Below are positions 9,681 to 20,662 of a DNA stretch of 64,000 bases, piece by piece (the first letter of the stretch is position 1; every line of letters begins with the position of its first letter). The stretch is from the NCBI GenBank assembly GCA_032717465.1, contig CM064670.1, positions 20,525,637 to 20,589,636 on the forward strand, given 5' to 3'. Source of the DNA: Coenobita brevimanus. Its lineage: Eukaryota; Arthropoda; Malacostraca; Decapoda; Coenobitidae. The notes under the pieces were generated by a model that ran no database searches, was not told the DNA's origin, and saw only the letters and a list, made by a program, of their open reading frames with translations. A program made the translations under genes and the position numbers.

Positions 9681-10213
9681 CCGTCCCCTAGCTCCTCCGA
9701 GACAGGACCAGGAATCTAACTCCATGTCACTGCTCTTCCTGCCACCCTAGCATTCCCCTCCTCCCAGAGCTCCTTTGTTATAACATTATTCGGTTGAGAT
9801 TCATACAGTGGCTTGAATTAGGACACATTTGACTGCCAGTGTGCTGGACAGGCTGGGTAGGGAAGGGTGGCCAGCTACTCCTGCAATAATACTGCAGAGG
9901 CAACTGTAAACATTCGTTCACCTCTCTTACCCCCTCCCCTTCTTTTCATGGCTCAGTTCAAAGACGCTTTAATATGGCGTAGTGAACTGAGGTGCATGTT
10001 ATCCATCTGTGGGTTTTCCAGCACCTTTATATACTGCGTCGGTGCTGGAGAGGGATGCCTTCACGTGGAAACAGGGAAATAACTGGGCGGCAGCACTGCC
10101 TCTTTATACAAGCGTCCCTTAACTACATCCGTATCCCTTGAAAGGAGCAGGATGGACTGCAAAAGGGCAGTTTAAGCCTATCGTCCACTGGGTCACACTT
10201 CGGATGGCCCTGG
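9681..10213. other. Intronic spacer, nothing recognised
   Basis: Mixed-composition sequence without supported exons on either strand; small ORFs (such as 9867-10,082) show no family features. Confidence 0.4.
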
Positions 10214-10245
10214 GACTACTACTACGTCTATTACTACTACTGCTA

Positions 10246-10278
<33 letters not shown>

Positions 10279-10279
10279 T

Positions 10280-10354
<75 letters not shown>

Positions 10355-10413
10355 CACCACCAACATCACCACTATAATAAAGAAAATAATAATAATAATA
10401 ATAATAATAATAA
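10214..10413. repeat. (CTA)n / (CCA)n / (AAT)n trinucleotide repeats
   Basis: About 125 bases of imperfect CTA/ACT repeats (10,214-10,343) run into a CCA tract (10,344-10,361) and then an AAT run (10,385-10,412). The poly-leucine ORF read through it (10,138-10,377) is spurious. Confidence 0.9.
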
Positions 10414-10479
10414 GAGTAATATTTTTAGTTTTACTCCGTGTTCCCTTTTTTCGATAAGGGTTAAGGCATCGCCCCTGGG

Positions 10480-10617
10480 TAGAGGATTTTGTTTTTTGGA
10501 GCGTGTAGCACTTTATGACGGGATGCCCTTCCCGATGTCTACCAATGACCCTTGGGTGGACTAGAGCGTCTAACCCTTCTGTCAGAGTGCTCTAAACCAC
10601 TGAGCCACGGCTGCCAC
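10480..10617 (-). mobile_element. tRNA-like SINE copy 1 (minus orientation)
   Basis: On the minus strand, GGCAGCCGTGGCTCAGTGG starting at 10,615 looks like a polymerase III A box of a tRNA-derived SINE, followed by TTTAGAGC. Further along is CGGGAAGGGCATCCCGTC (about 10,536-10,519), resembling the GGGAAGGGCATCC core common in SINE and RTE tails. No convincing B box remains, so it is degenerate. Confidence 0.5.
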
Positions 10618-10730
10618 TACCAGGTAGGTGACAGGAGAGCGCTACCTCTCCAGGCAGGGCGCTTACCCAGGTGCGGCGCGAACTCACGACTCTTTGGTCT
10701 CAAGTCAGAAGCTCGACCACTGAGCCACCA
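10618..10730 (-). mobile_element. tRNA-like SINE copy 2 (minus orientation)
   Basis: The minus strand reads GGTGGCTCAGTGGTCGAGC at 10,729-10,711 (A-box-like) and GTGAGTTCGCGCCGCACC at 10,687-10,670 (B-box-like, matching GTTCG). The spacing of about 40 bases is right for a tRNA-derived internal promoter. It abuts copy 1 head to tail. The cloverleaf is not intact, so this is not called a tRNA gene. Confidence 0.55.
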
Positions 10731-10825
10731 TACTACTAATACTACTGTTACTACTACTTTTACTATTACTGCTACTACTACTATTGCTGCAACTACTACT
10801 ACTGCTGCTGTTACAACTACTATCC
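10731..10825. repeat. (TAC)n/(ACT)n imperfect trinucleotide repeat
   Basis: Imperfect TAC/ACT repeats with GCT variants directly follow the SINE on the plus strand and may have grown from its tail. Confidence 0.8.
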
Positions 10826-10929
10826 ACTGCGTCTCATTCAAGCATCTACAAATCCGCCAGTGAGGGAAAGAGGCACAGGAGAGGAACAAACTTTTGCGTA
10901 TGACTGTACAAAGGCCTCAGTCCACTTAC

Positions 10930-11051
10930 CAAGGAGGAGAAGGAGGGAGCCGAGGGCCAGGTAGCGCCCCATGCTGGCTGACGACGGACGGGCTTATTCC
11001 TGCAGGGAGAGGGGCAGCAGCAGTGAGTGAGGGTGAGGTTGGAGGAGGAGT
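10930..11051 (-). CDS. Exon 1 (5' UTR and signal peptide) of the large lipid transfer protein gene
   Basis: Coding starts at ATG 10,972-10,970 and runs 43 nt to a consensus donor (CTTG|GTAAGT at 10,929). The first 14 codons give MGRYLALGSLLLLL; the last G joins the first two bases of exon 2 to make Gly. The joined N-terminus is therefore a basic start, a Leu-rich hydrophobic core and a GLVEG stretch before FTSGVEYQ, a good secretory signal peptide for a haemolymph lipoprotein. The 5' UTR runs from a likely TSS near 11,051. The ATG is the first in the inferred transcript. Exact phase agreement with exon 2, 9.8 kb away, is the main support for linking them. Confidence 0.75.
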
Positions 11052-11084
11052 GAAGGAGCAATTCGACTCTCCTGCTTTAAATAC
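11048..11084 (-). promoter_or_regulatory. TATA box and initiator of the lipid transfer protein gene
   Basis: The minus strand carries GTATTTAAAG at 11,084-11,075. An initiator-like TTCACT lies at 11,054-11,049, with its A at 11,051, about 32 bases downstream. The start codon follows about 80 bases later. Spacing is typical of arthropod TATA/Inr promoters. No factor-binding sites are claimed. Confidence 0.65.
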
Positions 11085-11092
11085 CCAAGATC

Positions 11093-11690
11093 GAGGGGGA
11101 GGGGAGGGCAATCGAGGGAGAGAGGGGAGGATGTTGAGAGAGAGGAGGAGGAAGGTTAAGGGGGAGGGAAGTTGACGGGGAGAGAGAAGAACACAGGGAG
11201 AAGGGTGGGGAAATGAGGGCGGAGGAACACACTCGGAGAGAGGGAGGGGGGGAGGGAAAGGATACTAGAGACAAGGAGGGAGAGGATACTAAAGAGAGAG
11301 GGAGGGGAGGACACTAGAGGGAGAGGGAGGGGAGGACAGTCGAACAGGAGAGAAAGGGAGGAAAGTCGAAAAGGAGGGAGAGGGAGGACAGTCGAGGGAA
11401 AGAGAGGGGAGGAGGAGAGTCGAGGGAAAGAGAGGGGGGGGAGGACTGTCGAAGGGGAGGGAGTGGGAGGATAGTCGAAGGGGAGGGAGGTAGGGAGGGA
11501 GGGAGGGGAAGGACAGTTGAAGAGGAGGAAGAGGGTGACAGTCGAGGGGAACGGAGGGAGGGAGGGGGAAGACAGTCGAGAGGGAGGGAGAGGGAGGACA
11601 GTCGAAGGGGAGGGAGGGATAGAGAAAAGGAAAGTGGAGGAGGACAATTGAAGGGGAGGGAGGGAAGGGGAGTAAAGGCAAGAATTACTT
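11093..11690. repeat. Purine-strand minisatellite upstream of the promoter
   Basis: About 600 bases where the plus strand is almost all G and A, interrupted regularly by (A)CAGTCGA(A/G). The approximate unit is GGGAGGACAGTCGAAGG plus a variable GGGA/GAGG filler. Runs such as GGGAGGGAGGGAGG could form G-quadruplex or triplex DNA. The Pro/Ser ORFs on the minus strand (11,077-11,681) are products of this repeat and are not called. Confidence 0.85.
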
Positions 11691-12284
11691 AGTCGTAGTC
11701 GCTCCTAAGACGCCTCATAATAGCCATTATTTTCCCCATGTCTTACTTGCTGGTTGTCGTCTATTGAATTGTTCTCTTATCGAAGTTGCCTTTATTTATT
11801 TATTTTTTTACCGTTAATGCGCTTCATGTGTTTGTGTGTCTTAAGTTTCGTGATCTTTATATTACGCGACTCATCTCCCAAAAATTAAGTTTTTTTTTAT
11901 ATTCGTTTTTATTTATCCTGTTTTTTATGTATTTTCAATATATATTATTTTCTCATGGCATATTATTTCAGTCCTTATTATTTCTGGTACATTATTCTTA
12001 TCATATCTCAATTTTCTCTTGATATTTTCTCGTGCTTTGACTATTTCTCGCAAGCTTTATGTCAGTACGATCTAATTTCGAGACGTGTGAAGGACTGAGT
12101 TTACCTTTTCACATTTTCGTGCCAGTTTTTTATTTGGGTTAAACTGACGTCACCGAAACCAGCGAGCTCTAAAAGGCGCTGCAATGAAGAGGAAGGGAAA
12201 CATGTGTTGTAAACGAGTGAAGTAGAGGGGAGGGCGTGACAAGGACGGATGGAGGGAGTGAGGTGCAGGAGAGGGGATGCAACG
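11691..12284. other. AT-rich upstream spacer, nothing recognised
   Basis: T-rich plus strand from 11,770 to 12,060, then mixed sequence. No exon, RNA or mobile-element feature was supported. Confidence 0.4.
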
Positions 12285-12620
12285 TGGTGGTTGTGTTGGT
12301 GGTGGTGGAGGATATGTCTGGCGGTATATGTAGGGGTGGTGATAGTGGTGGTGGTGGTGGATACGTCTGGTGGTACTGTATTTGTAGGCATGGTGATGGT
12401 GGCGGTGGTGGTGGTGGTAATAGGTGTGGTGATGGTGGTGGGTTGTAGTTAAAGGTGTTGTTGTGGTGGTGGTGGTGGTAGCTATAGGTGTGGTGGTGGT
12501 GGTGGTAGTGGTGGTGGTAATAAGTGTGGTGGTGATGGTGATGGTGGTGGTGGTGGTAGTTATAGGTGTCGTGGTGGTAGTCGAGAGGGGGCTGGGAGTG
12601 GTGGTGGGTGGGATGGTAAC
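12285..12620. repeat. (GGT)n-based minisatellite
   Basis: The plus strand is an imperfect GGT/GTGGT array with a longer unit roughly (GGTGGT)n-AGTTATAGGTGT that repeats near 12,417, 12,448, 12,479, 12,519 and 12,558. Coding calls across it are artefacts. Confidence 0.85.
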
Positions 12621-12701
12621 AGCGGCGCTTTTCTAATTTTCTTTAATATCACGCAACAACACTTACTCGTACATGACTACACAGATATCTTTGTGTGTTT
12701 A

Positions 12702-12705
<4 letters not shown>

Positions 12706-12751
<46 letters not shown>

Positions 12752-12762
12752 TGTGTGTGTGT
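12706..12762. repeat. (TG)n microsatellite
   Basis: TG run of about 55 bases with a single GG interruption near 12,744. Confidence 0.9.
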
Positions 12763-12832
12763 TATAGATGCTAAGTTAAACTGTTTGTATGTTGAAATGG
12801 GTGCACTTATGTATATGTATATACATCATGTA

Positions 12833-13505
<673 letters not shown>

Positions 13506-13516
13506 ATATATATATA

Positions 13517-13584
<68 letters not shown>

Positions 13585-13608
13585 AAGGCAACGCCGGGTA
13601 CCCTGCTA

Positions 13609-13700
<92 letters not shown>

Positions 13701-13701
13701 A
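13506..13701. repeat. Two (AT)n arrays separated by a 30-base GGGTACCC motif
   Basis: AT arrays at 13,506-13,580 and 13,609-13,701 flank the third copy of the CAACGCCGGGTACCCTG motif. The right array is the tail at the 3' end of the minus-strand LINE A that begins at 13,702. Confidence 0.9.
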
Positions 13702-16189
13702 TAGCCCGACGCCCTAATCCCGCAAAGGCTGGCCGCAGACAAAAATGCTTCCAAGTCGCTCTGTCACCCACCATTTGACTACCCTCCCAGCTCACCCCCT
13801 CCCTCAAATACCTCTCAACTCCATCCCTCCACCTCATCCTCGGTCTACCTCTCCCTCTTCCTCCCTCCACCTCACCTACATACACCCTCTTAGTCAGTCT
13901 TTCATTCTCCATTCTCTTCACATGTCCAAACCACCTCAGTGTATTTCTCCTAATCTTCTCAACCACATCCAATCCACCCCACAGCGTTTCTTCACTTCTT
14001 CATTCGTCAACCTGTCCCTCCACGTCATTCCACATGCTCCTCTCAAGTAACTCATTTCCACTGCTCTCACTCTTGACTTGTTCCCCTCTTGCAAGGTCCA
14101 TGCCTCGCTTCCATACGTCAGGGTAGGGATCACAATACTATCATGCAGTGACTTCTTAACTTCCATACTCACCTCACTATTTCTCATCACTGCTTTCAGT
14201 GTACCAGCAACCTTTCTTCCCTGCTGTACCCTTTCACGCACTTCATCCCCCAAAGTTCCATCCCTACTCATCACACTACCCAAGTACTTGAATGCACTCA
14301 CATTCTCCATATCCTCACCATCCAACCTCACTGCACACTCTGTGACTTCATTCCTCTCACACCCCATAACTTTACTTTTGTTTACATTAACTTTCAGATT
14401 CCTCCTCCTACACACTGTCCCAAATTCATTCACCAAACCTTGCAACTCCCATTCATCTTCACTCAAGAGTACTGTATCATCAGCAAACAGCAACACCGGA
14501 AGCTTCAAAATCTCACCCTCATTCATTAGGGGCCACCCCCACATCCACTGCCCTACCCTGCACCTCCTTTACAACCCCATCCATGTATATATTAAACAGC
14601 CATGGAGACATCACACAACCCTGTTTCCAGTCCCACATTGAGATCAAAGAACACACTCAGCTCACCATCCACTCGCACCGCAGCCCTAGCTCCCTCGTAC
14701 ATACTCTTCACAGCACTCAACAATTTCCCCTCCACTCCATATATTCTTAATACCTTCCACATACCTTGCCTATCTATTCTGTCATAAGCTTTCTCCAAGT
14801 CCATGAAGGCAGCATACACTTTCCCTCCCTTCTCTAGATACCTCTCCACTAAACATCTGAGAACAAATATCTGATCTACACACACTTTTCCCTTCCTAAA
14901 TCCCCCTTGTTCTTCTCCAACTAGCTCCTCTGTCATATGCCTAACCCTATCAATGAGTATTCTACCATATATTTACCAGTCACACTAAGTAGGCAAATAC
15001 CCCTATGGTTACCACATACTTCGCTCTCCCCTTTTCCTTTGTATAAAGGAACAATTATACCTGATTTCCAGTCCTCTGGAACCCTTCCCTTTTCCCAAGC
15101 CAATCTACACAACTTCCATATCCACTCCACAACAATCTCACCCCCATACCTAAGCATTTCACCACACACTCCATCAATTCCTGGGGCCTTTCCCAGCTTA
15201 ATCTTCTTTATCGCTTCCTCTAATTCCGCCCTACTGATCTCTTCCTCCTCTTATCTCTTCTTCTCCCAGCCATTCCCCAACCACTTATACTCCCACTGCT
15301 CTCACTCTCTACATTCAACAAATCCTCAAAGTGCTCCTTCCATCTCCTCAGTTTCTCTCTCTTCTCCACCAACAATCTATTATTCCTATCTTTCACTCCC
15401 CTACTATTTCCCCTTTCACACTGCCTTACTTTCTTTACCTCCATCCAAAACAATTTCTTACTCTCCCTCCATTTCACACTCAGATTCCTCCCAAACTCTT
15501 CATCCACTTTCTTCTTACTCTCCTTCACCTGTCTCTTAACCTCCCTTCTCCTGCTCACATATACCTCTCTCTTCTTTCTCTCATCTTCTCCCCTACCTCT
15601 ACTCACTAACCATTCACTATATGCCTTCTTTTGTTCCACAGCTCGTTTCACCTCATCATTCCACCATGCTGTCCCTTGCACACCCTTGCATCTCCTCCTC
15701 ACTCCACAAACCGCCTCACACGCTGCGCCTATCGTTTCCGTGAATATCTTACATACGTTTTCCACCCCTTCCATCTGCTCTAGCTCATACCTTCCCAATC
15801 TTTCTTCCACTATGCTCTTATACTCTGTCATTTTCTCACTATCTTGCAATTTCTCCACTCTTCTCACAGGAGTTGCTTCCTCCTGTCTTCCCCTTCGTCT
15901 CCTCAACCACTTTCTTTGCAGCTCTACCTTGGCCATCACTAAGTGATGGTCCGAGACTCCATTCCCCCACCCTTTCCACACTCTTGCATCCAACTCTTGT
16001 CTTCTCATTCGCTCATCCACACACACGTAGTCTATCGTTGCCTTTCGTTCAACAAGTTCACCATCCATCCTCCTCATTACTCTCCATGTGTACCGGTGGA
16101 TCATCTTATGCCGAAAGTAGGTGTTGGCTATTGCCAACCCCTTTCCAGCACAGATGTCCACCAAAGCACTTCCATTCCCATCTATATAT
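13702..16189 (-). mobile_element. LINE A (RTE-like), inverted 5'-truncated copy
   Basis: A minus-strand RTE-like LINE. Its 3' end (TAGCCCGACGCC on the plus strand) abuts an AT array, and it is cut at the 5' side at about 16,187 inside the endonuclease domain. Broken coding segments in element order are 16,164-15,220 (endonuclease end, with IDYVCVDE and SDHH, plus connector), 15,169-14,933, 14,936-14,592 (RT: FRKGK, AAFMDLEKAYDRID), 14,544-13,936 (FADDTVLL, YGSEAWTL) and 13,972-13,702 ([19 protein letters not shown]). These motifs are characteristic of RTE-clade pol. Frameshifts make it inactive. It forms one arm of a large inverted repeat with the copy at 16,957-19,650. Confidence 0.85.
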
Positions 16190-16956
16190 TGTTATGGAAC
16201 AGAGAAAGATAATGTACACTTTAAGTGAGAATACTAATAATCACTACTGTCCCGTAAAAGGTCCAGGTTCAAAACAAAAGAGTTAGGTAAAATTACAAGT
16301 TAAAGTTTAATGCTCAAACTAACAACAAAACATTCAGGACTCATAAGGATAATGTAATGGCAAAAAACAGGTTAAATATATGGTTAACTGCGATAGCCTC
16401 TATTAACACGAAATTAGCATGAGTAAATTTATCTAAGTCAGCCCTGTTAAAATGAGATACCAGATAATACTCAGTGAATGCCAGATATATTATTACAGAT
16501 ACAAAATATTATTAATGATGGCTGACAACAAGAACCTTTACATAAATTACAAAAACCTTACTAGGCCTAAGAATTAACCTTATGCTACACAGTACAAGAA
16601 AAAATGGAACAACAGTTATACTCAAATTACACACAGCTGGTAGATGGTTGGAGACTTCCTGAGCACTCACAATAATAATAACTGTACAGGGGAGGACAGA
16701 GATGTGAGCAAAATGAGGAGTAGATCTAAGTGGCAATAATGCAGAGACTGAGCTCATTATATAGGGGCCAGCAGAGCTTGATACAACTTGTAAGAAGGAC
16801 GCGCAAATGAAGCCATAGGGGACAAAGAGCTGACAATCCTACTCTGAACAACAGAAAGGACGACTTATTCTACTATAACGGTAGAAGGGGGGACTGAGGC
16901 AGAACACGCTCGTGATCAAACATGCAGCAATACTGTACGTTAGAATTACACAAAGG
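16190..16956 (-). mobile_element. Inverted solo copy of LTR-like block X
   Basis: The reverse complement of this segment matches block X (for example 19,869-20,662), with many substitutions and a truncated outer end. On the plus strand it opens TGTTATGGAACAGAG and closes near GATCAAACATGCAGCA...CACAAAGG. It sits exactly between the two head-to-head LINE A copies, in the centre of the palindrome. It is more diverged from the other X copies than they are from each other, so it is probably an older or separate insertion. No internal element sequence accompanies it, as in a solo LTR. Confidence 0.7.
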
Positions 16957-19647
16957 CTGAGCATGGGCGATTGTATGTGTGTATGCTCCAACAGAGGATC
17001 GAGTGGCAAGAGTGAAAAATGAGTTTTGGGCGAGAGTAGAAGCATGTATGGACAAGTTTGAGAGGAGCGAGAGAGTGCTGTTGATTGGAGACATGAATGG
17101 CAAAGTTGGGAATGTACGAGTGGATGGAGTGGTTGGTCAGTGGGGTGTGCCAGCTGAAGTAGATGGGAATGGTAGTGCTTTCGTGGACATCTGTGCTGGT
17201 AAGGGGGTTGGCAATAGGCAACACCTACTTTCGTCATAAGATGATCCACCGGTATACATGGAGAGTAATGAGGAGGCTGGATGGTGAACTTGTTGAACGA
17301 AAGGCAGTGATAGACTACGGGTGTGTGGATGAGTGAATGAGAAGACAAGTGTTGGTGCAAGGGTGTGGAGAGGGTGGGGGAATGGAGTCTCGGACCATCA
17401 CTTAGTGATGGCCAAGGTAGAGCTGCAAAGAAAGTGGTTGAGGAGGCGAAGGGGAAGACAGGAGGAAGCAGCTCCTGTGAGAAGAGTGGAGAAATTGCAA
17501 GATAGTGAAAAGAGGACAGGGTATAAGAGCATAGTGGAAGAAAGATTGGGAAGGTATGAGCTAGAGCAGATGGAAGGGGTGGAAGACGTATGTAAGATAT
17601 TCACGGAAGAGATAAGCGCAGCGTGTGAGGCGGTTTGTGGAGTGAGGAGGAGATGCAAGGGTGTGCAAGGGACAGCATGGTGGAATGATGAGGTGAAACG
17701 AGTTGTGGAACAAAAGAAGAAGGCATATGGTGAATGGTTGGCGAGTAGAGGTAGGGGAGAAGATGAGAGAGAGAAGAGAGAGGTATATGTGAGCAGGAGA
17801 AGGGAGGTTAAGAGACTGGTGAAGGAGAGTAAGAAGAAAGTGGATGAAGAGTTTGGGAGGAATCTGAGTGTGAAATGGAGGGAGAGTAAGAAATTGTTTT
17901 GGAAGGAGGTAAAGAAAGTAAGGCAGTGTGAAAGGGGAAATAGTAGGGGAGTGAAAGATAGGAATAATAGATTGTTGATGGAGAAGAGAGAGAAATTGAG
18001 GAGATGGAAGGAGCACTTTGAGGATTTGTTGAATGTAGAGAGTGAGAGCAGTGTGAGTATAAGTGGTTGGGGAATGGCTGGGAGAAGAAGAGATGAGAGG
18101 AGGGAGGAAGAGATCAGTAGGTCGGAAGTAGTGGAAGCGATGAAGAAGATTAAGCTGGGAAAGGCCCCAGGAATTGATGGAGTGTGTGGTGAAATCCTTA
18201 GGTATGGGGGTGAGATTGTTGTGGAGTGGATATGGAAGTTGTGTAGATTGGCTTGGGAAGAGGGAAGGGTTCCAGAGGACAGGAAGTCAGGTATAATTGT
18301 TCCTCTGTACAAAGGAAAAGGGGAGAGAGAAGTATGTGGTAACCATAGGGGTATTTGCCTTCTTAGTGTGACTGGTAAAATATATTGTAGAATACTCATT
18401 GATAGGGTTAGGCATATGACAGAGGAGCTAGTTGGAGAAGAACAAGGGGGATTTAGGAAGGGAAAAGGGTGTGTAGATCAGATATTTGTTCTAAGATGTT
18501 TAGTGGAGAAGTATCTAGAGAAGGGAAGGAAAGTGTATGCTGCCTTCATGGACTTGGAGAAAGCTTATGACAGAATAGATAGGAAAGGTATGTGGAAGGT
18601 ATTAAGAATATATGGAGTGGAGGGGAAATTGTTGAGTGCTGTGAAGAGTATGTACGAGGGAGCTAGGGCTACGGTGCGAGTGGATGGTGAGCTGAGTGAG
18701 TTCTTTGATCTCAATGTGAGACTGAAACAGGGGTGTGTGATGTCTCCATGGCTGTTTAATATATATATGGATGGGTTTGTAAAGGATGTTCAAGGTATGG
18801 CAGTGGATGTGGGGGTGGCCATAATGAATGAGGGTGAGATTTGGAGGCTTACGGTGTTGCTGTTTGCTGATGATACAGTATTGTTGAGCGAAGATGAATG
18901 AGAGTTGCAAGGTTTGGTGAATGAATTTGGGACAGTGTGTAGGAGGAGGAAGCTGAAAGTTAATGTAAACAAAAGTAAAGTTATGGTGTTTGAGAGGAAT
19001 GAAGTCACAGAGTGTGCAGTGAGGTTGGATGGTGAGGAAATTGATAATATGATTGCATTCAAGTACTTAGGTAGTGAGTAAGGACGGAAGTTTAGAGGAT
19101 GAAGTGCTTGAAAAGGTACATCAGGGAAGGAAGGTTGTTGGTACACTGAAAGCAGTGATGAGAAATAGGGAGGTGAGTATGGAAGTTAAGAAGTCACTGC
19201 ATGATGGTATTGTGATCCCTACCCTGACGTATGGAAGCGAGGCGTGGACCTTGCAAGAGGGGAACAAGTCAAGAGTGAGAGCAGTGGAAATGAGTTACTT
19301 GAGAGGAGCATGTGGAGTGACGTGGAGGGACAGGTTGACGAATGAAGAAGTGAAGGAACGTTGTGGGGTAGATGTGGATGTGGTTGAAAAGATTAGGAGA
19401 AATACACTGAGGTGGTTTGGACATGTGAAGAGAATGGAGAATGAAAGACTGACTAAGAGGGTGTATGTAGGTGAGGTGGAGGGAGGGAGAGGGAGGAGTA
19501 GACCGAGGATGAGGTGGAGGGATAGAGTTGAGAGGTATATGAGGGAGGGGGGGGGTGATTTGGGGTGAGGGGAGTCAAATGGTGGGAGACAGAGTGACTT
19601 GGAGGCGTTTTGTCTGCGGCCACCCTTTGCGGGATTAGGGCGTCGGG

Positions 19648-19650
<3 letters not shown>
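16957..19650 (+). mobile_element. LINE A copy 0 (RTE-like), 5'-truncated
   Basis: This plus-strand RTE-like LINE starts abruptly at GCATGGGCGATTG, mid-endonuclease, next to the inverted block X. It runs to the shared 3' end (GGGCGTCGGGCTA) and AT tail. Coding pieces are 16,979-17,239 (endonuclease: VYAPTEDRVARV, LLIGDMNGKVG), 17,333-18,901 (connector and RT through FADDTVLL) and 19,074-19,568 (C-terminal RTE tail). Unlike copies 1-3 it keeps a Trp codon at about 18,230, where they have TAG. It has its own stop (TGA at 18,899-18,901). The right flank (TGAACGCAGTAATAATTTAG) is identical to the flank of copies 1-3, so this is the same insertion, duplicated. Confidence 0.85.
17333..18901 (+). pseudogene. 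LINE A copy 0 pol ORF fragment (connector and RT)
   Basis: A 522-codon open segment of the RTE-like polyprotein. It begins at the end of the endonuclease (GNGVSDHHLVMAKVELQ), passes a long basic Lys/Arg/Glu connector, then the RT: KAPGIDGVCGEI, PLYKGKGEREVCGNHRGICL, GGFRKGKGCVDQIF, AAFMDLEKAYDRID, KQGCVMSPWLFNIYMDG, and FADDTVLLSEDE at the very end, where Trp is replaced by TGA. The RT would copy the element RNA at a nicked target. Lack of the first endonuclease half and of the C-terminus in the same frame makes this copy inactive. Confidence 0.8.

Positions 19651-19701
<51 letters not shown>
19650..19701. repeat. (TA)n tail of LINE A copy 0, about 52 bases
   Basis: AT dinucleotide array between the LINE A 3' end and the flank TGAACGCAG. 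The same junction has about 24 bases in unit 1, 31 in unit 2 and 159 in unit 3. Confidence 0.95.
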
Positions 19702-19704
<3 letters not shown>

Positions 19705-19755
19705 CGCAGTAATAATTTAGCGATAATACGAACTTTGGCAGCTTTGAGAGTGACG

Positions 19756-19834
19756 GACATGTAGAGGTGTGCGGTACGTAGGAGGAGTACTGGGCCTTGA
19801 AAGCAGGCTGTGAAGCCTATGCCCAGAGTCGGTC

Positions 19835-19868
<34 letters not shown>
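19756..19868 (+). mobile_element. A-tailed insertion replacing the start of block X (unit 0)
   Basis: The segment GACATGTAGAGGTGTGCGG to GGTCACAT followed by about 30 A residues lies between the LINE A right flank and block X. Units 2 and 3 instead have about 85 bases of GATACTGATTTTGACGGC through the first bases of X. The A-tail and abrupt replacement suggest a retroposed fragment (SINE or 5'-truncated LINE) that landed with a small target deletion. Confidence 0.6.
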
Positions 19869-19872
<4 letters not shown>

Positions 19873-20662
19873 CCTTTGTATAATTCTAACGTACAGTATG
19901 CTCCATGTTTGATCACGATTCGCCTCGTGGCTTCCATAGTGACCAGGCTTGCATGTTCTATCTCACTCCCCCCTTCTCCCCTTATAGTAGTGTAAGTCGT
20001 TCTTTCTGTTGTTCAGAGCAGGACTGTCAACTCTTCCTCCCCTGTGCCGTCATTTCCGCATCTTTCTTGCAAGTTGAATCAAGCTCTGCCGGCCCCTATA
20101 TAATGAGCTCAGTCTCTGCATTAGTTGCCACTTAGATCTACTCCTCATTTGGTTCACATCTCTGTCCTCCCCTGTATAGTGTATTATTTTTTTTGTGAGT
20201 GCTCAGGAAGTCTCCAGCCATCGAGCTGCTGTATAATTTGAGTATAAGTGTTGTTACCATTTTTCTTGTACTGTATGGCCTAAAGTGTTAATTCGTAGGT
20301 CTGGTAATGTTTTTGTGATTCACATGGATTTTTTGATGTCAGGCATTATTAATAATATTTTGTATCTGTAATAATATATCTTGCATTAACTGAGCATTAT
20401 CCGCTTTTTCATTTTATCAGGGCTGAGTTAGATAAATTTGTTCGTTGTAATTTCGTGTTAATTGAGGCTACTGCAGTTAACCATATATTTAACCTGTTTT
20501 TGCCATTACATTATCCTTATGAGTCCTGAATGTTTAGTTGTTAGTTGAGCATTAAACTTTAACTTGTAATTTTACCTCTTTTGTTTTGAACCTAGAACTT
20601 TGTGGGACAGTAGTGATTTTAGTATTCTCACTTGAAGTGTTCATTATCTCTGTTCCGTAACA
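19869..20662 (+). mobile_element. LTR-like block X, unit 0 (5' end trimmed)
   Basis: About 0.8 kb ending CTGTTCCGTAACA. It contains CCCCTATATAATGAG (20,092-20,106), a TATA-like element, followed by CTCAGTCTCTGCATTAG, and an ATTAAA polyadenylation-like signal at 20,551. The related copy at 36,540 directly follows the polypurine tract of the Gmr1-like element, so X is that element's LTR. The outer start of X is missing here because of the A-tailed insertion. The conserved 76-codon ORF inside it (19,905-20,135) has no recognisable domain. Confidence 0.7.

Noticed and set aside
10138..10377. Poly-leucine ORF that could be read as a membrane protein
   Set aside because: It is a CTA microsatellite with no codon variation or upstream signal.
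10670..10729. Possible functional tRNA gene on the minus strand
   Set aside because: A- and B-box-like stretches are present, but the acceptor and anticodon stems do not pair and no anticodon loop is evident; a tRNA-derived SINE fits better.
11077..11681. Pro/Ser/Leu-rich minus-strand ORFs of up to 163 codons upstream of the promoter
   Set aside because: They are read through the purine minisatellite in several frames at once.
19905..20135. 76-codon ORF in block X, conserved in several copies
   Set aside because: Conservation is explained by recent duplication; no domain, and the X-1b and X-2b copies are shortened by the TATA-region deletion.
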